Below are positions 9,988 to 23,417 of a DNA stretch of 57,500 nt, piece after piece (position 1 is the stretch's first letter; every line of letters begins with the position of its first letter). Source of the DNA: Glandiceps talaboti (Eukaryota; Hemichordata; Enteropneusta; Spengelidae); NCBI RefSeq assembly GCF_964340395.1, contig NC_135564.1:16780957-16838456 (forward strand). Direction: 5' to 3'. Both the position numbers and the translations under genes were made by a program. Under the pieces are notes generated by a model, which saw only the letters and a program-made list of their open reading frames with translations, did no database searches and was not told the origin of the DNA.

Positions 9988-11893
9988 TCAATTTAACCTT
10001 TTTGAAAAGATATTACCACGGTAATACAATTATGTTCATTTCCAAAATATTTCTTCATTCTGCTACAATCTACTTGTGACATGAGGTTGTCATTACTTGT
10101 TGTGTGCTTAGTACTGACAAAGGAAATTTTTGATAACTTATACTTTCCATTGCAGATGGGACGAAATATTGGGCAACAAAAGTTAATGACCATTCTCAGT
10201 AATTATACATTTCCAAAATCTTCACTTACTTCTTCCACTTCTTGATTGGCTGTCTGGTGTTCATCTGCCATCTGTGTTCGTGTCATCTTCCGTGACCTTG
10301 AGTTCCATCCTGAAAGGAATGAATCAAACAATACAGTATAAACTTATTGATGGAATGAAATAACAGTTATTTAGATTCTAATATTTACTTATAAAGTTGC
10401 CACTACTCAATTTAACCTTTTGAAAAGATATTACCACGGATAATACAATTCTGTTCATCTCCAAAATATTTCTTCATTCTGCTACAATCTACTTGTGACA
10501 TAAGGTTGTCATTACTTGTTGTGTGCTTAGTACTGACAAAAGAACTCTTAGATAACTTATACTTTCCATTGCAGATGGGAAGGAATATTGGGCAACAAAA
10601 TGTAATGACCATTCTCAGTAGTTATACAATTCCAAAATCTTCACTTACTTCTTCCACTTCTTGATTGGCTGTCTGGTGTTCATCTGCCATCTGTGTTCGT
10701 GTCATCTTCCGTGACCTTGAGTTCCATCCTGAAAGGAATGAATCAAACAATACAGTATAAACTTATTGATGGAATGAAAATAACAGTTATTTAGATTCTA
10801 ATATTTACTCTTAAAGTTGCCACTACTCAATTTAACCTTTTTGAAAAGATATTACCACGGATAATACAATTCTCTTCATTTCAAAAATATTTCTTCATTC
10901 TGCTACAATCTACTTGTGACATAAGGTTGTCATTACTTGTTGTGTGCTTAGTACTGACAAAAGAACTTTTTGATAACTTATACTTTCCATTGCAGATGGG
11001 AAGAAATATTGGGCAACAAAAGTTAATGACCATTCTCAGTAATTATACATTTCCAAAATCTTCACTTACTTCTTCCACTTCTTGATTGGCTGTCTGGTGT
11101 TCATCTGCCATCTGTGTTCGTGTCATCTTCCGTGACCTTGAATTCCATCCTGAAAGGAATGAATCAAACAATACAGTATAAACTTATTGATGGAATGAAA
11201 TAACAGTTATTTAGATTCTAATATTTACTCTTAAAGTTGCCACTACTCAATTTAACCTTTTTGAAAAGATATTACCACCGATAATACAATTCTGTTCATT
11301 TCCAAAATATTTCTTCATTCTGCTACAATCTACTTGTGACATAAGGTTGTCATTACTTGTTGTGTGCTTAGTACTGACAAAAGAACTTTTTGATAACTTA
11401 TACTTTCCATTGCAGATGGGAAGAAATATTGGGCAACAAAAGTTAATGACCATTCTCAGTAATTATACATTTCCAAAATCTTCACTTACTTCTTCCACTT
11501 CTTGATTGGCTGACTGGTGTTCATCTGCCATCTGTGTTCGTGTCATCTTCCGTGACCTTGAGTTCCATCCTGAAAGGAATGAATCAAACAATACAGTATA
11601 AACTTATTGATGGAATGAAATAAGAGTTATTTAGATTCTAATATTTACTCTTAAAGTTGCCACTACTCAATTTAACCTTTTTGAAAAGATATTACCACCG
11701 ATAATACAATTCTGTTCATTTCCAAAATATTTCTTCATTCTGCTACAATCTACTTGTGACATAAGGTTGTCATTACTTGTTGTGTGCTTAGTACTGACAA
11801 AAGAACTTTTTGATAACTTATACTTTCCATTGCAGATGGGAAGAAATATTGGGCAACAAAAGTTAATGACCATTCTCAGTAATTATACATTTC
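8524..11893. repeat. 3.37-kb duplicated segment, right copy
   Basis: This is the partner of 1,387-4,756. Shared private markers include 'gacatgagg', 'aaggaaattttt', 'ttctcttcatttcaaaaat', 'cttgaattcc', 'tggctgactgg' and 'gaaataagag'. The single mismatch noticed is at 11,422. Confidence 0.85.
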
Positions 11894-12086
11894 CAAAATC
11901 TTCACTTACTTCTTCCACTTCTTGATTGGCTGTCTGGTGCTCATCTGCCATCTGTGTTCGTGTCATCTTCCGTGACCTTGAGTTCCATCCTGAAAGGAAT
12001 GAATCAAACAATACAGTATAAACTTATTGATGGAATGAAATAACAGTTATTTAGATTCTAATATTTACTTATAAAGTTGCCACTAC
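9988..12086. repeat. Five-monomer divergent block, second copy
   Basis: Monomers at 9,988, 10,407, 10,827, 11,247 and 11,667 repeat the order and private variants of the block at 2,851-4,950, 7,137 bp away. Up to 11,893 I saw one mismatch, A at 11,422 against C at 4,285. Beyond 11,893 the two blocks diverge ('catttccaaaatc' and 'ctggtgctcat' here). Confidence 0.85.
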
Positions 12087-13766
12087 TCAATTTAACCTTT
12101 AGAAAAGATATTACCACGGATAATACAATTCAGTTCATCTCCAAAATATTTCTTCATTCTGCTACAATCTACTTGTGACATAAGGTTGTCATTACTTGTT
12201 GTGTGCTTAGTACTGACAAAAGAACTCTTAGATAACTTATACTTTCCATTACAGATGGGAAGAAATATTGGGCAACAAAAGTTAATGACCATTCTCAGTA
12301 ATTATACATTTCCAAAATCTTCACTTACTTCTTCCACTTCTTGATTGGCTGTCTGGTGTTCATCTGCCATCTGTGTTCGTGTCATCTTCCGTGACCTTGA
12401 GTTCCATCCTGAAAGGAATGAATCAAACAATACAGTATAAACTTATTGATGGAATGAAATAACAGTTATTTAGATTCTAATATTTACTCTTAAAGTTGCC
12501 ACTACTCAATTTAACCTTTTTGAAAAGATATTACCACCGATAATACAATTCTGTTCATTTCCAAAATATTTCTTCATTCTGCTACAATCTACTTGTGACA
12601 TAAGGTTGTCATTACTTGTTGTGTGCTTAGTACTGACAAAAGAACTTTTTGATAACTTATACTTTCCATTGCAGATGGGAGGAAATATTGGGCAACAAAA
12701 GTTAATGACCATTCTCAGTAATTATACATTTCCAAAATCTTCACTTACTTCTTCCACTTCTTGATTGGCTGTCTGGTGCTCATCTGCCATCTGTGTTCGT
12801 GTCATCTTCCGTGACCTTGAGTTCCATCCTGAAAGGAATGAATCAAACAATACAGTATAAACTTATTGATGGAATGAAATAACAGTTATTTAGATTCTAA
12901 TATTTACTCATAAAGTTGCCACTACTCAATTTAACCTTTTTGAAAAGATATTACCACGGATAATACAATTCTGTTCATCTCCAAAATATTACTTCATTCT
13001 GCTACAATCTACTTGTGACATAAGGTTGTCATTACTTGTTGTGTGCTTAGTACTGACAAAAGAACTCTTAGATAACTTATACTTTCCATTGCAGATGGGA
13101 AGGAATATTGGGCAACAAAATTTAATGACCATTCTCAGTAGTTATACAATTCCAAAATCTTCACTTACTTCTTCCACTTCTTGATTGGCTGTCTGGTGTT
13201 CATCTGCCATCTGTGTTCGTGTCATCTTCCGTGACCTTGAGTTCCATCCTGAAAGGAATGAATCAAACAATACAGTATAAACTTATTGATGGAATGAAAT
13301 AACAGTTATTTAGATTCTAATATTTACTCATAAAGTTGCCACTACTCAATTTAACCTTTTTGAAAAGATATTACCACGGATAATACAATTCTGTTCATCT
13401 CCAAAATATTTCTTCATTCTGCTACAATCTACTTGTGACATAAGGTTGTCATTACTTGTTGTGTGCTTAGTACTGACAAAAGAACTTTTTGATAACTTAT
13501 ACTTTCCATTGCAGATGGGAAGAAATATTGGGCAAGAAAAGTTAATGACCATTCTCAGTAATTATACATTTCAAAAATCTTCACTTACTTCTTCCACTTC
13601 TTGATTGGCTGTCTGGTGTTCATCTGCCATCTGTGTTCGTGTCATCTTCCGTGACCTTGAGTTCCATCCTGAAAGGAATGAATCAAACAATACAGTATAA
13701 ACTTATTGATGGAATGAAAATAACAGTTATTTAGATTCTAATATTTACTTATAAAGTTGCCACTAC
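12087..13766. repeat. Transitional monomers between regions A and B
   Basis: Four monomers start at 12,087, 12,506, 12,926 and 13,346. The first two still resemble region A. The third has 'aatattacttc', giving a stop in the minus ORF, a change otherwise seen in region B. The fourth has 'gggcaagaaaag' and 'catttcaaaaatc', the markers of the last monomer of each region B HOR. The A-to-B change is therefore gradual over about 1 kb. Confidence 0.7.
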
Positions 13767-16284
13767 TCAATTTAACTTTTTGAAAAGATATTACCACGGA
13801 TAATACAATTCTGTTCATCTCCAAAATATTTCTTCATTCTGCTACAATCTACTTGTGACATAAGGTTGTCATTACTTGTTGTGTGCTTAGTACTGACAAA
13901 GGAACTTTTTGATAACTTATACTTTCCATTGCAAATGGGACGAAATATTGGGCACCAAAAGTTAATGACCATTCTCAGTAATTATACATTTCCAAAATCT
14001 TCACTTACTTCTTCCACTTCTTGATTGGCTGTCTGGTGTTCATCTGCCATCTGTGTTCGTGTCATCTTCCGTGACCTTGAGTTCCATCCTGAAAGGAATG
14101 AATCAAACAATACAGTATAAACTTATTGATGGAATGAAATAACAGATATTTAGACTCTAACATTTACTCTTAAAGTTGCCACTACTCAATTTAACCTTTT
14201 TGAAAAGATATTACCACGGATAAGACAATTCTGTTCATCTCCAAAATATTTCTTCATTCTGCTACAATCTACTTGTGACATAAGGTTGTCATTACTTGTT
14301 GTGTGCTTAGTACTGACAAAAGAACTCTTAGATAACTTATACTTTCCAATGCAGATGGGAAGGAATATTGGGCAACAAAATTTAATGACCATTCTCAGTA
14401 GTTATACAATTCCAAAATCTTCACTTACTTCTTCCACTTCTTAATTGGCTGTCTGGTGTTCATCTGCCATCTGTGTTCGTGTCATCTTCCGTGACCTTGA
14501 GTTCCATCCTGAAAGGAATGAATCAAACAATACAGTATAAACTTATTGATGGAATGAAATAAGTTATTTAGATTCTAATATTTACTCATAAAGTTGCCAC
14601 TACTCAATTTAACCTTTTTGAAAAGATATTACCACGGATAATACAATTCTGTTCATCTCCAAAATATTTCTTCATTCTGCTACAATCTACTTGTGACATA
14701 AGGTTGTCATTACTTGTTGTGTGCTTAGTACTGACAAAAGAACTCTTAGATAACTTATACTTTCCATTGCAGATGGGAAGGAATATTGGGCAACAAAATT
14801 TAATGACCATTCTCAGTAGTTATACAATTCCAAAATCTTCACTTACTTCTTCCACTTCTTGATTGGCTGTCTGGTGTTCATCTGCCATCTGTGTTCGTGC
14901 CATCTTCCGTGACCTTGAGTTCCATCCTGAAAGGAATGAATCAAACAATACAGTATAAACTTATTGATGGAATGAAAATAACAGTTATTTAGATTCTAAT
15001 ATTTACTCTTAAAGTTGCCACTACTCAATTTAACCTTTAGAAAAGATATTACCACGGATAATACAATTCTGTTCATCTCCAAAATATTACTTCATTCTGC
15101 TACAATCTACTAGTGACATAAGGCTGTCATTACTTGTTGTGTGCTTAGTACTGACAAAAGAACTTTTTGATAACTTATACTTTCCATTGCAGATGGGAAG
15201 AAATATTGGGCAACAAAAGTTAATGACCATTCTCAGTAGTTATACAATTCCAATATCTTCACTTACTTCTTCCACTTCTTGATTGGCTGTCTGGTGTTCA
15301 TCTGCCATCTGTGTTCGTGTCATCTTCCGTGACCTTGAGTTCCATCCTGAAAGGAATGAATCAAACAATACAGTATAAACTTATTGATGGAATGAAATAA
15401 CAGTTATTTAGATTCTAATATTTACTCTTAAAGTTGCCACTACTCAATTTAACCTTTTTGAAAAGATATTACCACGGATAATACAATTCTGTTCATCTCC
15501 AAAATATTTCTTCATTCTGCTACAATCTACTTGTGACATAAGGTTGTCATTACTTGTTGTGTGCTTAGTACTGACAAAAGAACTTTTTGATAACTTATAC
15601 TTTCCATTGCAGATGGGAAGAAATATTGGGCAACAAAAGTTAATCACCATTCTCAGTAATTATACATTTCCAAAATCTTCACTTACTTCTTCCACTTCTT
15701 GATTGGCTGTCTGGTGTTCATCTGCCATCTGTGTTCGTGTCATCTTCCGTGACCTTGAGTTCCATCCTGAAAGGAATGAATCAAACAATACAGTATAAAC
15801 TTATTGATGGAATGAAATAACAGTTATTTAGATTCTAATATTTACTCATAAAGTTGCCACTACTCAATTTAACCTTTTTGAAAAGATATTACCACGGATA
15901 ATACAATTCTGTTCATCTCCAAACTATTTCTTCATTCTGCTACAATCTACTTGTGACATAAGGTTGTCATTACTTGTTGTGTGCTTAGTACTGACAAAAG
16001 AACTCTTATATAACTTATACTTTCCATTGCAGATGGGAAGAAATATTGGGCAAGAAAAGTTAATGACCATTCTCAGTAATTATACATTTCAAAAATCTTC
16101 ACTTACTTCTTCCACTTCTTGATTGGCTGTCTGGTGTTCATCTGCCATCTGTGTTCGTGTCATCTTCCGTGACCTTGAGTTCCATCCTGAAAGGAATGAA
16201 TCAAACAATACAGTATAAACTTATTGATGGAATGAAAATAACAGTTATTTAGATTCTAATATTTACTTATAAAGTTGCCACTAC
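13767..16284. repeat. Region B HOR 1 (6 monomers, 2,518 bp)
   Basis: Monomer order is R66 ('caatttaactttttg', 'aaggaactttttg'), KI ('ccaatgcag'), KN ('gtgccatc'), x2 ('ctagtgacataaggctg'), NL ('gttaatcacc') and x ('caaactattt', 'caagaaaag'). Relative to HOR 5 it lacks the V-type monomer. Private changes include 'gggcaccaaaag', 'gcaaatggg', 'taagacaatt' and 'cttatataac'. Confidence 0.82.
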
Positions 16285-18801
16285 TCAATTTAACTTTTTG
16301 AAAAGATATTACCACGGATAATACAATTCTGTTCATCTCCAAAATATTTCTTCATTCTGCTACAATCTACTTGTGACATAAGGTTGTCATTACTTGTTGT
16401 GTGCTTAGTACTGACAAAGGAACTTTTTGATAACTTATACTTTCCATTGCAGATGGGACGAAATATTGGGCAACAAAAGTTAATGACCATTCTCAGTAAT
16501 TATACATTTCCAAAATCTTCACTTACTTCTTCCACTTCTTGATTGGCTGTCTGGTGTTCATCTGCCATCTGTGTTCGTGTCATCTTCCGTGACCTTGAGT
16601 TCCATCCTGAAAGGAATGAATCAAACAATACAGTATAAACTTATTGATGGAATGAAATAACAGATATTTAGACTCTAATATTTACTCTTAAAGTTGTCAC
16701 TACTCAATTTAACCTTTTTGAAAAGATATTACCACGGATAATACAATTCTGTTCATCTCCAAAATATTTCTTCATTCTGCTACAATCTACTTGTGACATA
16801 AGGTTGTCATTACTTGTTGTGTGCTTAGTACTGACAAAAGAACTCTTAGATAACTTATACTTTCCAATGCAGATGGGAAGGAATATTGGGCAACAAAATT
16901 TAATGACCATTCTCAGTAGTTATACAATTCCAAAATCTTCACTTACTTCTTCCACTTCTTAATTGGCTGTCTGGTGTTCATCTGCCATCTGTGTTCGTGT
17001 CATCTTCCGTGACCTTGAATTCCATCCTGAAAGGAATGAATCAAACAATACAGTATAAACTTATTGATGGAATGAAATAAGTTATTTAGATTCTAATATT
17101 TACTCATAAAGTTGCCACTACTCAATTTAACCTTTTTGAAAAGATATTACCACGGATAATACAATTCTGTTCATCTCCAAAATATTTCTTCATTCTGCTA
17201 CAATCTACTTGTGACATAAGGTTGTCATTACTTGTTGTGTGCTTAGTACTGACAAAAGAACTCTTAGATAACTTATACTTTCCATTGCAGATGGGAAGGA
17301 ATACTGGGCAATAAAATGTAATGACCATTCTCAGTAGTTATACAATTCCAAAATCTTCACTTACTTCTTCCACTTCTTGATTGGCTGTCTGGTGTTCATC
17401 TGCCATCTGTGTTCGTGTCATCTTCCGTGACCTTGAGTTCCATCCTGAAAGGAATGAATCAAACAATACAGTATAAACTTATTGATGGAATGAAATAACA
17501 GTTATTTAGATTCTAATATTTACTCTTAAAGTTGCCACTACTCAATTTAACCTTTCGAAAAGATATTACCACGGATAATACAATTCTGTTCATCTCCAAA
17601 ATATTACTTCATTCTGCTACAATCTACTAGTGACATAAGGCTGTCATTACTTGTTGTGTGCTTAGTACTGACAAAAGAACTTTTTGATAACTTATACTTT
17701 CCATTGCAGATGGGAAGAAATATTGGGCAACAAAAGTTAATGACCATTCTCAGTAGTTATACAATTCCAATATCTTCACTTACTTCTTCCACTTCTTGAT
17801 TGGCTGTCTGGTGTTCATCTGCCATCTGTGTTCGTGTCATCTTCCGTGACCTTGAGTTCCATCCTGAAAGGAATGAATCAAACAATACAGTATAAACTTA
17901 TTGATGGAATGAAATAACAGTTATTTAGATTCTAATATTTACTCTTAAAGTTGCCACTACTCAATTTAACCTTTTTGAAAAGATATTACCACGGATAATA
18001 CAATTCTGTTCATCTCCAAAATATTTCTTCATTCTGCTACAATCTACTTGTGACATAAGGTTGTCATTACTTGTTGTGTGCTTAGTACTGACAAAAGAAC
18101 TTTTTGATAACTTATACTTTCCATTGCAGATGGGAAGAAATATTGGGCAACAAAAGTTAATCACCATTCTCAGTAATTATACATTTCCAAAATCTTCACT
18201 TACTTCTTCCACTTCTTGATTGGCTGTCTGGTGTTCATCTGCCATCTGTGTTCGTGTCATCTTCCGTGACCTTGAGTTCCATCCTGAAAGGAATGAATCA
18301 AACAATACAGTATAAACTTATTGATGGAATGAAATAACAGTTATTTAGATTCTAATATTTACTCATAAAGTTGCCACTACTCAATTTAACCTTTTTGAAA
18401 AGATATTACCACGGATAATACAATTCTGTTCATCTCCAAACTATTTCTTCATTCTGCTACAATCTACTTGTGACATAAGGTTGTCATTACTTGTTGTGTG
18501 CTTAGTACTGACAAAAGAACTCTTAGATAACTTATACTTTCCATTGCAGATGGGAAGAAATATTGGGCAAGAAAAGTTAATGACCATTCTCAGTAATTAT
18601 ACATTTCAAAAATCTTCACTTACTTCTTCCACTTCTTGATTGGCTGTCTGGTGTTCATCTGCCATCTGTGTTCGTGTCATCTTCCGTGACCTTGAGTTCC
18701 ATCCTGAAAGGAATGAATCAAACAATACAGTATAAACTTATTGATGGAATGAAAATAACAGTTATTTAGATTCTAATATTTACTTATAAAGTTGCCACTA
18801 C
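16285..18801. repeat. Region B HOR 2 (6 monomers, 2,517 bp)
   Basis: Order is R66, KI, a KN-start/V-body chimera, x2, NL, x. The third monomer follows the KI tail directly but carries 'aatactgggcaataaaatg', so one monomer was lost by exchange between KN and V. The KI monomer has 'cttgaattcc', shared with HOR 6. Confidence 0.8.
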
Positions 18802-21319
18802 TCAATTTAACTTTTTGAAAAGATATTACCACGGATAATACAATTCTGTTCATCTCCAAAATATTTCTTCATTCTGCTACAATCTACTTGTGACATAAGG
18901 TTGTCATTACTTGTTGTGTGCTTAGTACTGACAAAGGAACTTTTTGATAACTTATACTTTCCATTGCAGATGGGACGAAATATTGGGCAACAAAAGTTAA
19001 TGACCATTCTCAGTAATTATACATTTCCAAAATCTTCACTTACTTCTTCCACTTCTTGATTGGCTGTCTGGTGTTCATCTGCCATCTGTGTTCGTGTCAT
19101 CTTCCGTGACCTTGAGTTCCATCCTGAAAGGAATGAATCAAACAATACAGTATAAACTTATTGATGGAATGAAATAACAGATATTTAGACTCTAATATTT
19201 ACTCTTAAAGTTGTCACTACTCAATTTAACCTTTTTGAAAAGATATTACCACGGATAATACAATTCTGTTCATCTCCAAAATATTTCTTCATTCTGCTAC
19301 AATCTACTTGTGACATAAGGTTGTCATTACTTGTTGTGTGCTTAGTACTGACAAAGGAACTTTTTGATAACTTATACTTTCCATTGCAGATGGGACGAAA
19401 TATTGGGCAACAAAAGTTAATGACCATTCTCAGTAATTATACATTTCCAAAATCTTCACTTACTTCTTCCACTTCTTGATTGGCTGTCTGGTGTTCATCT
19501 GCCATCTGTGTTCGTGTCATCTTCCGTGACCTTGAGTTCCATCCTGAAAGGAATGAATCAAACAATACAGTATAAACTTATTGATGGAATGAAATAACAG
19601 ATATTTACACTCTAATATTTACTCTTAAAGTTGTCACTACTCAATTTAACCTTTTTGAAAAGATATTACCACGGATAATACAATTCTGTTCATCTCCAAA
19701 ATATTTCTTCATTCTGCTACAATCTACTTGTGACATAAGGTTGTCATTACTTGTTGTGTGCTTAGTACTGACAAAAGAACTCTTAGATAACTTATACTTT
19801 CCAATGCAGATGGGAAGGAATATTGGGCAACAAAATTTAATGACCATTCTCAGTAGTTATACAATTCCAAAATCTTCACTTACTTCTTCCACTTCTTAAT
19901 TGGCTGTCTGGTGTTCATCTGCCATCTGTGTTCGTGTCATCTTCCGTGACCTTGAGTTCCATCCTGAAAGGAATGAATCAAACAATACAGTATAAACTTA
20001 TTGATGGAATGAAATAAGTTATTTAGATTCTAATATTTACTCATAAAGTTGCCACTACTCAATTTAACCTTTTTGAAAAGATATTACCACGGATAATACA
20101 ATTCTGTTCATCTCCAAAATATTTCTTCATTCTGCTACAATCTACTTGTGACATAAGGTTGTCATTACTTGTTGTGTGCTTAGTACTGACAAAAGAACTC
20201 TTAGATAACTTATACTTTCCATTGCAGATGGGAAGGAATATTGGGCAACAAAATTTAATGACCATTCTCAGTAGTTATACAATTCCAAAATCTTCACTTA
20301 CTTCTTCCACTTCTTGATTGGCTGTCTGGTGTTCATCTGCCATCTGTGTTCGTGCCATCTTCCGTGACCTTGAGTTCCATCCTGAAAGGAATGAATCAAA
20401 CAATACAGTATAAACTTATTGATGGAATGAAATAACAGTTATTTAGATTCTAATATTTACTCTTAAAGTTGCCACTACTCAATTTAACCTTTTTGAAAAG
20501 ATATTACCACGGATAATACAATTCTGTTCATCTCCAAAATATTTCTTCATTCTGCTACAATCTACTTGTGACATAAGGTTGTCATTACTTGTTGTGTGCT
20601 TAGTACTGACAAAAGAACTTTTTGATAACTTATACTTTCCATTGCAGATGGGAAGAAATATTGGGCAACAAAAGTTAATCACCATTCTCAGTAATTATAC
20701 ATTTCCAAAATCTTCACTTACTTCTTCCACTTCTTGATTGGCTGTCTGGTGTTCATCTGCCATCTGTGTTCGTGTCATCTTCCGTGACCTTGAGTTCCAT
20801 CCTGAAAGGAATGAATCAAACAATACAGTATAAACTTATTGATGGAATGAAATAACAGTTATTTAGATTCTAATATTTACTCATAAAGTTGCCACTACTC
20901 AATTTAACCTTTTTGAAAAGATATTACCACGGATAATACAATTCTGTTCATCTCCAAACTATTTCTTCATTCTGCTACAATCTACTTGTGACATAAGGTT
21001 GTCATTACTTGTTGTGTGCTTAGTACTGACAAAAGAACTCTTAGATAACTTATACTTTCCATTGCAGATGGGAAGAAATATTGGGCAAGAAAAGTTAATG
21101 ACCATTCTCAGTAATTATACATTTCAAAAATCTTCACTTACTTCTTCCACTTCTTGATTGGCTGTCTGGTGTTCATCTGCCATCTGTGTTCGTGTCATCT
21201 TCCGTGACCTTGAGTTCCATCCTGAAAGGAATGAATCAAACAATACAGTATAAACTTATTGATGGAATGAAAATAACAGTTATTTAGATTCTAATATTTA
21301 CTTATAAAGTTGCCACTAC
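18802..21319. repeat. Region B HOR 3 (6 monomers, 2,518 bp, one R duplicated)
   Basis: Order is R66, a KI-start/R-body chimera at 19,221, KI, KN, NL, x. V and x2 are absent. The first R ends with 'atatttagactct' and the duplicated one with 'atatttacactct', so the extra monomer joins two HOR lineages. Confidence 0.8.
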
Positions 21320-23417
21320 TCAATTTAACTTTTTGAAAAGATATTACCACGGATAATACAATTCTGTTCATCTCCAAAATATTTCTTCATTCTGCTACAA
21401 TCTACTTGTGACATAAGGTTGTCATTACTTGTTGTGTGCTTAGTACTGACAAAGGAACTTTTTGATAACTTATACTTTCCATTGCAGATGGGACGAAATA
21501 TTGGGCAACAAAAGTTAATGACCATTCTCAGTAATTATACATTTCCAAAATCTTCACTTACTTCTTCCACTTCTTGATTGGCTGTCTGGTGTTCATCTGC
21601 CATCTGTGTTCGTGTCATCTTCCGTGACCTTGAGTTCCATCCTGAAAGGAATGAATCAAACAATACAGTATAAACTTATTGATGGAATGAAATAACAGAT
21701 ATTTACACTCTAATATTTACTCTTAAAGTTGTCACTACTCAATTTAACCTTTTTGAAAAGATATTACCACGGATAATACAATTCTGTTCATCTCCAAAAT
21801 ATTTCTTCATTCTGCTACAATCTACTTGTGACATAAGGTTGTCATTACTTGTTGTGTGCTTAGTACTGACAAAAGAACTCTTAGATAACTTATACTTTCC
21901 AATGCAGATGGGAAGGAATATTGGGCAACAAAATTTAATGACCATTCTCAGTAGTTATACAATTCCAAAATCTTCACTTACTTCTTCCACTTCTTAATTG
22001 GCTGTCTGGTGTTCATCTGCCATCTGTGTTCGTGTCATCTTCCGTGACCTTGAGTTCCATCCTGAAAGGAATGAATCAAACAATACAGTATAAACTTATT
22101 GATGGAATGAAATAAGTTATTTAGATTCTAATATTTACTCATAAAGTTGCCACTACTCAATTTAACCTTTTTGAAAAGATATTACCACGGATAATACAAT
22201 TCTGTTCATCTCCAAAATATTTCTTCATTCTGCTACAATCTACTTGTGACATAAGGTTGTCATTACTTGTTGTGTGCTTAGTACTGACAAAAGAACTCTT
22301 AGATAACTTATACTTTCCATTGCAGATGGGAAGGAATATTGGGCAACAAAATTTAATGACCATTCTCAGTAGTTATACAATTCCAAAATCTTCACTTACT
22401 TCTTCCACTTCTTGATTGGCTGTCTGGTGTTCATCTGCCATCTGTGTTCGTGCCATCTTCCGTGACCTTGAGTTCCATCCTGAAAGGAATGAATCAAACA
22501 ATACAGTATAAACTTATTGATGGAATGAAATAACAGTTATTTAGATTCTAATATTTACTCTTAAAGTTGCCACTACTCAATTTAACCTTTTTGAAAAGAT
22601 ATTACCACGGATAATACAATTCTGTTCATCTCCAAAATATTTCTTCATTCTGCTACAATCTACTTGTGACATAAGGTTGTCATTACTTGTTGTGTGCTTA
22701 GTACTGACAAAAGAACTTTTTGATAACTTATACTTTCCATTGCAGATGGGAAGAAATATTGGGCAACAAAAGTTAATCACCATTCTCAGTAATTATACAT
22801 TTCCAAAATCTTCACTTACTTCTTCCACTTCTTGATTGGCTGTCTGGTGTTCATCTGCCATCTGTGTTCGTGTCATCTTCCGTGACCTTGAGTTCCATCC
22901 TGAAAGGAATGAATCAAACAATACAGTATAAACTTATTGATGGAATGAAATAACAGTTATTTAGATTCTAATATTTACTCATAAAGTTGCCACTACTCAA
23001 TTTAACCTTTTTGAAAAGATATTACCACGGATAATACAATTCTGTTCATCTCCAAACTATTTCTTCATTCTGCTACAATCTACTTGTGACATAAGGTTGT
23101 CATTACTTGTTGTGTGCTTAGTACTGACAAAAGAACTCTTAGATAACTTATACTTTCCATTGCAGATGGGAAGAAATATTGGGCAAGAAAAGTTAATGAC
23201 CATTCTCAGTAATTATACATTTCAAAAATCTTCACTTACTTCTTCCACTTCTTGATTGGCTGTCTGGTGTTCATCTGCCATCTGTGTTCGTGTCATCTTC
23301 CGTGACCTTGAGTTCCATCCTGAAAGGAATGAATCAAACAATACAGTATAAACTTATTGATGGAATGAAAATAACAGTTATTTAGATTCTAATATTTACT
23401 TATAAAGTTGCCACTAC
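21320..23417. repeat. Region B HOR 4 (5 monomers, 2,098 bp)
   Basis: Order is R66, KI, KN, NL, x, with the 'atatttacactct' marker. This is the shortest form of the unit. HOR 7 has the same composition and length. Confidence 0.82.
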
